NCBI GenBank assembly: GCA_018968785.1
Contig: JAGWZN010000018.1
Location: 1 to 9,793, forward strand
Source: Patescibacteria group bacterium
Lineage (GTDB): Bacteria > Patescibacteriota > UBA1384 > CAILIB01
DNA length: 9,793 bases
Reading direction: 5' to 3'
Part shown: in pieces, positions 1 through 4,999 of the stretch
Position numbering within the stretch: the first letter of the stretch is position 1
How the letters are laid out: every line of letters starts with the position of its first letter
Made by a program: the position numbers and the translations under genes
The notes under the pieces: model-generated
The model's database searches: none
Told to the model about the DNA's origin: nothing
Seen by the model: the letters and a program-made list of their open reading frames with translations, nothing else

Positions 1-4
1 ACAT

Positions 5-250
5 ATGAACAATTACGCTGGTAACTTAGTTACATATTCTTTATTTGTAAAGATAATCAACCAAACCAGAGAATGGCAACTTGAGGAAATAAAGAAAGGA
101 AAAGAGGTTCTCATAAGACAAGGCAGATCAGAACAGGATACCGAAAAGTGGTACCAAGACAAAAAAGCTGTCATAACCATGCAGTACTCTGGGATAGTTG
201 GTCAATACAACGCTCTTAGGCAAGAGTTTGAGACTGGACGTAGAGCCTAA
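5..250 (+). CDS. Small hypothetical protein, start possibly upstream of window
   Basis: I do not recognise this protein. The frame is open to the left edge of the window and the ATG at 5 has only four bases before it, so neither the ribosome binding site nor the true start can be judged; the gene may be 5'-truncated here. The visible 81 residues are rich in Lys, Glu, Gln and Arg and look mostly helical (a charged stretch around residues 20-55), with no signal peptide, Cys or membrane segment. The DNA is A+T-richer than the minus-strand genes further right. It ends 87 bases before the next plus-strand gene, which appears to have its own promoter, so the two need not be co-transcribed. Coding status rests on an uninterrupted frame and natural-looking amino acid composition only. 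Confidence 0.5.
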   Translation: MNNYAGNLVTYSLFVKIINQTREWQLEEIKKGKEVLIRQGRSEQDTEKWYQDKKAVITMQYSGIVGQYNALRQEFETGRRA

Positions 251-277
251 TCTGGATTTGCTATTATCGTTCCGCAG

Positions 278-306
278 TTGCTAGTACCGGTAGAGTAGCG
301 TATAAA
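278..306 (+). promoter_or_regulatory. Candidate sigma70-type promoter for the 210-codon gene
   Basis: TTGCTA at 278-283 (4 of 6 against TTGACA) and TATAAA at 301-306 (5 of 6 against TATAAT) are separated by exactly 17 bases, the optimal spacing. Transcription would start near 312-314, just ahead of the plus-strand gene at 338. This is the best promoter-like match I noticed in the window and it sits in one of its very few gene-free stretches. Assignment is by motif only. Confidence 0.45.
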
Positions 307-312
307 GGCTAT

Positions 313-318
313 GGGAGG
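313..318 (+). promoter_or_regulatory. Shine-Dalgarno-like GGGAGG, unusually far from the start codon
   Basis: GGGAGG lies 19 bases before the ATG at 338, much further than the usual 5-9, with a T-rich and A-rich spacer between. If the promoter at 278-306 is used, this motif would be at the extreme 5' end of the transcript. An in-frame TAA at 326-328 blocks any normal upstream start for the 338 gene. The ATG at 311 opens only a five-codon frame ending at that TAA. The motif may be a real but distant site or chance. Confidence 0.25.
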
Positions 319-337
319 TCTTTTTTAATTTACTAAA

Positions 338-970
338 ATGGGAGAAGCATACTCTCGCCTACCCATCGAAACCGGTAGATCCTACAACACGCTGGGTCTT
401 TTGCTGGGAGCAACTCTTCCGGATGCCGCGCGCTCGCTCCGGCGGATAATAGAAGAAGGTCCTCTTACTACTGCTCAAATCTGTCCAGCGGGAGATGGGC
501 TGTATTCCCTCCTTTTTAAGGATACACCGGATTGTCCTTCCGTTTCCGATCTAATGAAAGTGCTGGGATCTTTCTTATCCTATATCCGGAGCCAGTTTCC
601 TCCTCCTAATACGGAAAACGTTCCTATACCTCCGCTCTTTCTTCGGGAGTGTTTTCCTGACTTAGTAGAAACCTATCAAAAAACCAGAGGTGAACTGGAA
701 AGAGAGTTCAGCATAAATATTGCGCAACTAGATCGAGAAGTGGAAGAGTCGGTTACAAGGATATGGACTGCTTCTATGTCGTTGCTCAATGTAATCCCTA
801 CCAAAAGGAAGGTTGAGCGACAAATAAGAGCTAGTGAATGCGCCGGACTTATTATTGAACAATTAAAAAAGTATGAGCAATCCCGCGCGAAGTTATATCG
901 AACCCACTATCGCAAGCTGCAGGAAAGCGAAAGGCTTCTTATTCCCGATGCCTCATTTGATCCTGAATAA
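338..970 (+). CDS. Hypothetical protein, 210 residues, helical with possible N-terminal winged-helix-like part
   Basis: I do not recognise this protein. The start is the first ATG after an in-frame TAA at 326-328. Residues about 15-60 alternate helix-like stretches with a short Gly-containing strand region ending in GDGLYSLLF, which loosely resembles a winged helix-turn-helix; this is a weak visual impression, not a family match. A Pro-rich stretch (about residues 87-102) follows. The C-terminal half (about 110-200) is strongly charged and helical, plausibly coiled coil. No signal peptide or membrane segment is seen. The next plus-strand frame begins directly after its TAA at 968-970, suggesting co-transcription with that gene. 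Base composition is lower in G+C than the minus-strand operon. Real gene likely; function unknown. Confidence 0.7.
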   Translation: MGEAYSRLPIETGRSYNTLGLLLGATLPDAARSLRRIIEEGPLTTAQICPAGDGLYSLLFKDTPDCPSVSDLMKVLGSFLSYIRSQFPPPNTENVPIPPLFLRECFPDLVETYQKTRGELEREFSINIAQLDREVEESVTRIWTASMSLLNVIPTKRKVERQIRASECAGLIIEQLKKYEQSRAKLYRTHYRKLQESERLLIPDASFDPE

Positions 971-1018
971 TTGCATTCTTGGTCAAATAAAGCTACTATT
1001 TGGCTACTAAAGCTTCTC

Positions 1019-1546
1019 ATGTCTCTAGAAAATCCCGAATCCTCATCTTCATCTAACGGAATACATCCTCCAAGCCCTGAACAGGACGTAGATTATCCAG
1101 ACAATAATGAGCCGTGGTCGCCTGAAGAAATAAGGGCATTAATTCAAGAAATTTACAACTTTAATCCAACCATGGATCAGGCTGCCACTGCACTTGCCGA
1201 GTTAGGATACGCCTGGAGTGAGGTTGTGCGCACTAAACTCACCCATCCCCCCATTCCTCCTCACATCCGCCCAGAGATTCAACAAGTCATCTGGCTCTCA
1301 GATGCTATAGGTCCTTTAGAAAATGAATTTGTGAAAACACTGCTCCGAATAAATTCCATAGGAGTAAAAAGAATAGCTGGATTAAGACCGGGAAAAGCAA
1401 ATTCTGTGCCCTCGATATTAGGCCGGATTCAAACGCAAAAGCAAGAAGCGCGCAAGTTGTTCGATCAAAAGGTGCGCCGGGCATCACGTTCCCGTATTTC
1501 CAATCCCAACGTCACTGCAAGAAGGGATACTAACTACTCAAATTAG
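1019..1546 (+). CDS. Hypothetical basic protein, about 175 residues, possible Myb/SANT-like helical segment
   Basis: I do not recognise this protein. Two starts are possible: ATG at 1019 (175 residues, chosen here) or TTG at 971, immediately after the previous gene's TAA, which would add 16 residues. Neither has a clear Shine-Dalgarno sequence; ATG is preferred as the commoner codon. Residues 1-32 are Ser-, Pro- and Asp-rich and probably disordered. Residues 33-74 (from WSPEEIRALI to VVRTKL) have a spacing of Trp, acidic and helix residues reminiscent of Myb/SANT or other helix-turn-helix domains, a tentative resemblance only. The C-terminus (about 118-171) is rich in Lys and Arg, compatible with nucleic-acid binding. 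Its last 17 bases overlap the end of the convergent minus-strand gene. It probably forms an operon with the 338-970 gene. Confidence 0.65.
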   Translation: MSLENPESSSSSNGIHPPSPEQDVDYPDNNEPWSPEEIRALIQEIYNFNPTMDQAATALAELGYAWSEVVRTKLTHPPIPPHIRPEIQQVIWLSDAIGPLENEFVKTLLRINSIGVKRIAGLRPGKANSVPSILGRIQTQKQEARKLFDQKVRRASRSRISNPNVTARRDTNYSN

Positions 1547-2258
1547 CGGCAGAGCTTCGGCCGACGGGCGCTTTTTTCGGATGCCGCTCATCATAAACTT
1601 GAGCCATCTTTTGATACATGAGTAAATAAGGGTCTTCCGGATTTAGGCTAGACATATATCCTTCCATATATTGCGATATCTCTTGAAAAAGACGGTGATA
1701 CTCGGGAATCCAAAACTGTGCGCCGTCACGCGCGAATCGGCAGAGAAAGCTGTGGAAGGGATCATTCATATAACTCATCCTCTTACCAGGTGCAACTGGC
1801 GGCCGCCTTCGGCCACCCTGCTCTACCAAATATAAATGTTCCCGCATAATCATGTCGCACAGAATGTCAAGTAATAGCCTGGAAGGATCAGGCCGCATTT
1901 CCGGACTCCTGTCTAACACTGCTTGCAGACGGTCAACTTTTCTCCCTGAATAGTTCGCGACATCTTCCGATGGAAGAGATAAATGTAGTCCGGACTTCAT
2001 CAACCGGTTGGTAAGCGACGCCACTAATGGCTTGGCTCGTGTCGCCACATCATCCGAAATCCGGTAATGGGGGAAAGACCCGCCCAGCCAATCAAAAACA
2101 TCGTCAGTCAACCCATTATGACCCTGGGTAATACCGATTCCCCAATACACCAGCTGCGCTACCTTGTCTGGTCTCAGCTGCTCTATTTTTATTATTTCTG
2201 TTCCTTTTTCCGGCGCCGGTGGTTGATAGCGCCGAATAATCGCATCCGGACTGTTCAT
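1530..2258 (-). CDS. Hypothetical protein, 242 residues, translationally coupled to the cyclophilin gene
   Basis: I do not recognise this protein. The ATG at 2258-2256 shares one base with the TAA of the upstream cyclophilin gene (TAATG arrangement), which indicates coupled translation; no separate Shine-Dalgarno motif is visible. The N-terminus (residues 1-20) is Pro-rich; the middle is mixed helical with several Trp, Tyr and His residues; a basic Arg-rich patch (GGRRRPPVAPGKR, about 148-160) precedes an aromatic-rich C-terminal third. There is no signal peptide or membrane segment, so it is probably cytoplasmic, unlike its coupled neighbour, whose catalytic domain should be outside. G+C (29/60 at 1921-1980 by my count) lies between the left genes and the core operon. 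The 3' end overlaps the convergent gene by 17 bases. Confidence 0.75.
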   Translation of the reverse strand: MNSPDAIIRRYQPPAPEKGTEIIKIEQLRPDKVAQLVYWGIGITQGHNGLTDDVFDWLGGSFPHYRISDDVATRAKPLVASLTNRLMKSGLHLSLPSEDVANYSGRKVDRLQAVLDRSPEMRPDPSRLLLDILCDMIMREHLYLVEQGGRRRPPVAPGKRMSYMNDPFHSFLCRFARDGAQFWIPEYHRLFQEISQYMEGYMSSLNPEDPYLLMYQKMAQVYDERHPKKAPVGRSSAANLSS

Positions 2259-2902
2259 TACCGTTGATCAATCTGGAAACCGGTAATTTTAATTGGCTGG
2301 GTCGGTTTGTCGCTGCTATCGGTCGGTACGGCGGCGATTTTCTCAACCACCGCTTGGGAAGCGTTATCCGCTACCTGACCGAACACCGTATAATGACCGT
2401 CCAGACTCGGTTGTGCCGACTCGGTGACAATGAAAAACTGGCTGGAGTTCGTATTAGGACCCTTGTTCGCCATCGCTACCGTCCCTTTGACAATCTTATG
2501 GCTGTTGATTTCATCCGGGAATTCGGCGCCAAATATGCTGGTGCCGCCGGTGCCGGTGCCGGCCGGATCGCCCGCCTGAATAACGAAAGCTTTAATCACC
2601 CGATGAAAAATAATCCCGTTGTAGTATCCCCGCTTGCCGAGCGTCACAAAGTTCTCAACCGTTTTCGGCGCGTCGGCCGGATACAGGTTGATCTTAATAT
2701 CACCCATATCCGTTTTAAGGGTCACCACTTTGGCGCTTACCGCGTCCGGCGGATCTTTCAGAGCCGCGGCGCCGGTAGGACTAGGTGAGGTATTGTCCGG
2801 AGCAAACGCGCCGGTATTGTCATTGTTCTTTTTCATGGCAAATAAGATAACTATAGCGATTAGAACTACAATAATCACACCAACGATAACGGGAATCTTC
2901 AT
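2258..2902 (-). CDS. Membrane-anchored cyclophilin-type peptidyl-prolyl cis-trans isomerase
   Basis: A 214-residue protein with one N-terminal hydrophobic segment (about residues 3-22) followed by KK, a Ser/Thr/Pro linker (about 25-56) and a cyclophilin domain (about 57-212). It should catalyse cis-trans isomerisation of prolyl bonds in folding proteins on the outer face of the membrane. Cyclophilin landmarks are clear: FHRV with the catalytic Arg at 101, Phe106 and Gln109, the glycine-rich GDPAGTGTGG loop (111-120), and NSSQFFI with Gln155 and Phe157. The segment matching human CypA Trp121 reads PSLDGHYTVFGQV, without Trp, a position that varies in bacterial members. The anchor lacks a lipobox Cys. 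The ATG at 2902 lies 22 bases after gatA; no strong Shine-Dalgarno is seen. The stop overlaps the next start by one base. Confidence 0.94.
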   Translation of the reverse strand: MKIPVIVGVIIVVLIAIVILFAMKKNNDNTGAFAPDNTSPSPTGAAALKDPPDAVSAKVVTLKTDMGDIKINLYPADAPKTVENFVTLGKRGYYNGIIFHRVIKAFVIQAGDPAGTGTGGTSIFGAEFPDEINSHKIVKGTVAMANKGPNTNSSQFFIVTESAQPSLDGHYTVFGQVADNASQAVVEKIAAVPTDSSDKPTQPIKITGFQIDQR

Positions 2903-2924
2903 GGACGGATGTTAGGAAATAATT

Positions 2925-4409
2925 CTAGGAAATAAGCGAAGGGAGTTGGCAATGATAATCGGTCAGCCGCTGGTAACCGGCTGCCACGCGCAAGACTTTC
3001 TCTTCCTGAAAGCGATCGGCAATGAGTTGCAATCCGACCGGCAAGTCATTTACAAAACCGCACGGCACCGAAATGCCCGGCACGCCGGCGATATTCACCG
3101 GAACGGTCAGGATATCCTCCTTATACATTGATAGCGGGTCGCCGATTTTCTCGCCAATCTTAAAGGCGGTGTGCGGCGCCACCGGTGCGGCCAGAACATC
3201 GCATTGGGTAAAGGCGTGGGTGAAATCCCCGGAAACCCGCGCGCGCACCTTTTCCGCTTTGGCATAGTACGCCTCGTAATAACCAGACGACAGCTCATAC
3301 GTGCCAAGCATTACCCGACGCTTCACTTCGGCGCCCAACCCTTCCGCCCGGCTTTTGGCGTAGACATCGTACAGAACCTCCGCTTTTTTAGGCTCGGTCC
3401 GCTCGACGGAGTAACCGTAGTGAATACCGTCGTACCGCGCCATATTAGATGACACTTCCGCCGGCACGATAATATAATAGGCGGCCAGGGAGTAGTGGAT
3501 CAGCGGCAAGGAAACCGGCACGATCTCGGCTCCCTCTTTCGCCAAAGCGGCAATGGCATCCCGGACTGTCCGTTCCACCTCGGCATGAATCCCTTCGCCG
3601 AAGTACTCTTCCGCCACGCCAATCTTAACACCGGCTAACGGCTGGTCCGTCGCGGAAAGGTAATCGGGAACCGGGTTCGGTGATGAAGTGGCGTCAAGCG
3701 GATCGTGGCCGGCTAGCACCTGCAACACGATAGCTGCGTCGCGAGCCGTGGCCGTAATCGGCCCGGTCTGATCAAGCGATGAAGCCATGGGCAGTTCGCC
3801 GAACCGACTGACCCGGCCATAGGTGGGACGCAGGCCGACCACACCGCAAAACGCGGCCGGTTGCCGGATACTGCCGCCGGTATCGGTGCCAACAGCAAAC
3901 AGGCCGAATCGGGCCGCCATGGCGGCCGCCGGACCGCCGCTGGATCCGCCGGGCACGCGGTCGGTATCCCATGGGTTGCGCGTCACGCCAAAGTACGAAC
4001 TCTCCGTCGAACTGCCCATGGTAAACTCATCGGTATTGGTTTTACCGAGCAAGACGGCGCCGGCATGGCATAACTTCTGATACACCGTCGCGTTATACGG
4101 AGCCTGCCACTCTTCCAAAATATGGGATGCCGCCGTTGTCAGCGATCCGATGGTGGCGTAGACATCTTTCAGATTATACGGAATACCATCCAGGATTCCC
4201 CGGCTTTTACCAGCGGCTCGACGGGCATCGCTCTCACGCGCCTGGGATAGGGCGATATCCGCTTCCACCCGAATAAAACTGTGGATTTTCGCGTCGTGCT
4301 TTTGGATATGCGTCAGACAGGCTTCCGTCAGCTCAACCGAGGAAAAATCGCCAGCTTGTAGACCGGCAGCCGCTTCTTCAATTGTAAGTAGATACAACGG
4401 CTTACTCAC
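2925..4409 (-). CDS. gatA: Glutamyl-tRNA(Gln)/aspartyl-tRNA(Asn) amidotransferase subunit A
   Basis: GatA is the glutaminase subunit of GatCAB, which converts Glu-tRNA(Gln) and/or Asp-tRNA(Asn) to the amidated forms by releasing ammonia from glutamine and channelling it to GatB. The 494-residue length is normal. The amidase-signature triad is intact: Lys81 in PYNLKDVY, Ser156 in the GGSSGGP loop, and nucleophile Ser180 in GTDTGGSIRQPA. The conserved core continues through GLRPTYGRVSRFGE and SLDQTGP, and the C-terminal GVPGISVPCG and GLQLI motifs are present. The start is GTG, overlapping the gatC stop as GTGA, with a strong GAGGAGGTG Shine-Dalgarno inside the end of gatC, so translation is coupled. 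gatB is not in the window and must lie elsewhere if the complex functions. Confidence 0.98.
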   Translation of the reverse strand: MSKPLYLLTIEEAAAGLQAGDFSSVELTEACLTHIQKHDAKIHSFIRVEADIALSQARESDARRAAGKSRGILDGIPYNLKDVYATIGSLTTAASHILEEWQAPYNATVYQKLCHAGAVLLGKTNTDEFTMGSSTESSYFGVTRNPWDTDRVPGGSSGGPAAAMAARFGLFAVGTDTGGSIRQPAAFCGVVGLRPTYGRVSRFGELPMASSLDQTGPITATARDAAIVLQVLAGHDPLDATSSPNPVPDYLSATDQPLAGVKIGVAEEYFGEGIHAEVERTVRDAIAALAKEGAEIVPVSLPLIHYSLAAYYIIVPAEVSSNMARYDGIHYGYSVERTEPKKAEVLYDVYAKSRAEGLGAEVKRRVMLGTYELSSGYYEAYYAKAEKVRARVSGDFTHAFTQCDVLAAPVAPHTAFKIGEKIGDPLSMYKEDILTVPVNIAGVPGISVPCGFVNDLPVGLQLIADRFQEEKVLRVAAGYQRLTDYHCQLPSLIS

Positions 4410-4726
4410 GGACTCACCTCCTCGCCCATGACCGCCCGCACTAAAATAAAGTTGTTTTCCCGGGCCGGCGCGCCGCTTAATAGGTGTTGATAATCAACGT
4501 CGCACAGGTCTCCGGCGGCTCGCGGCTGATCCGCCGCCAGGATATTAACCATGCCGGTTACCCCGCGGACTTCCACCCCATCCGTATTAACCTCGGACAG
4601 TTGTTTAACATACTCCACGACAGCCGACAGTTGGCCGGCATAGCGGGTAATCTCTTCCGGGGTTAAATCCAGACGCGCCAAACGGCCGAGCAGTTCAATT
4701 TCTTCAGTTGACAGTACTGATGCCAT
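4406..4726 (-). CDS. gatC: Glutamyl-tRNA(Gln)/aspartyl-tRNA(Asn) amidotransferase subunit C
   Basis: GatC is the small belt-like subunit that wraps around and stabilises the GatA-GatB interface in the tRNA-dependent amidotransferase. The 106-residue protein has the family pattern throughout: an N-terminal helix with LGRLARLDLTPEEI (about 13-26), a second helix with GQLSAVVEYVKQLSEVNTDGV (about 31-51), a linker, then a C-terminal LLSGAP followed by the NNFILVRAVM segment (about 82-100) that contacts GatA. It overlaps gatA by 4 bases and starts 18 bases after the DUF1653 gene. No clear Shine-Dalgarno precedes the ATG at 4726, so it may depend on ribosomes from upstream. The gatC-gatA order without gatB is common where gatB is encoded apart. 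Confidence 0.96.
   Translation of the reverse strand: MASVLSTEEIELLGRLARLDLTPEEITRYAGQLSAVVEYVKQLSEVNTDGVEVRGVTGMVNILAADQPRAAGDLCDVDYQHLLSGAPARENNFILVRAVMGEEVSP
4415..4423 (-). promoter_or_regulatory. Ribosome binding site for gatA inside gatC
   Basis: On the minus strand this reads GAGGAGGTG, the strongest Shine-Dalgarno match I found among the minus-strand genes. Its GGAGG core stands 7 bases before the GTG start at 4409-4407. It lies within the last codons of gatC (MGEEV) and settles the choice of GTG as the gatA start. Confidence 0.8.
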
Positions 4727-4744
4727 ACCCGTATGGTAACAGAT

Positions 4745-4999
4745 TCAGGGGAAAGGAGAAAGGTCATCTTCGTCCCCGACGTACCGGTACCGCTCCACCG
4801 TCTTGCCGTCCACTGTTGCCAGCTTCAGAAAACTGTCCTTTTTCCGCACCCAAAGCGGCCGTGGTCCGAACTCCGGCGAATCGTACAACCCTTGGTACAT
4901 CACATACTCTTCCCCGGTATCGCTATCATGAGCCACGCCAAAAACCTGATAATACTCCCCTTTATAGTGTTGATACTTTCCCGGTCTGGGGTCTTTCAT
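4745..4999 (-). CDS. DUF1653 family small protein
   Basis: The 84-residue sequence fits DUF1653 along nearly its full length: GKYQHYKG at 7-14, VFGVAHDSDTGEE at 19-31, the VMYQGLYD strand at 33-40, and PLWVRKKDSF at 48-57 (family pattern GxYxHyKG, then an H-S-E/T region, then lWvRp..F). The family's molecular function is not established; members are single small beta-rich domains found across bacteria. The ATG overlaps the ligA stop by 4 bases (ATGA), indicating coupled translation, and gatC follows after 18 bases. There is no signal peptide, Cys or membrane segment, so it is probably cytoplasmic. The acidic tail (GDEDDL) ends the protein. The family call is from memory of the motif. Confidence 0.85.
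   Translation of the reverse strand: MKDPRPGKYQHYKGEYYQVFGVAHDSDTGEEYVMYQGLYDSPEFGPRPLWVRKKDSFLKLATVDGKTVERYRYVGDEDDLSPFP

Noticed and set aside
1546..1580. Terminator-like G+C-rich stretch followed by six T between the convergent genes
   Set aside because: I could pair only four bases at the outer ends (AGCG/CGCT) and two or three inside, with mismatches between. The stretch is also coding sequence of the minus-strand gene, so the T run is better explained by its Lys codons.
2536..2566. Short tandem GGTGCC-type repeat
   Set aside because: It encodes the glycine-rich GDPAGTGTGG loop that is standard in cyclophilins, so it is codon repetition and not a repeat element.
2264..2788. Long plus-strand open frame opposite the cyclophilin gene (174 codons)
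   Set aside because: It is antisense to a clear cyclophilin, is Arg-rich as expected of a shadow frame in G+C-rich DNA, and has no family features. Similar frames opposite gatA, ligA, htpX and the pseudopilin-like gene were rejected for the same reason.
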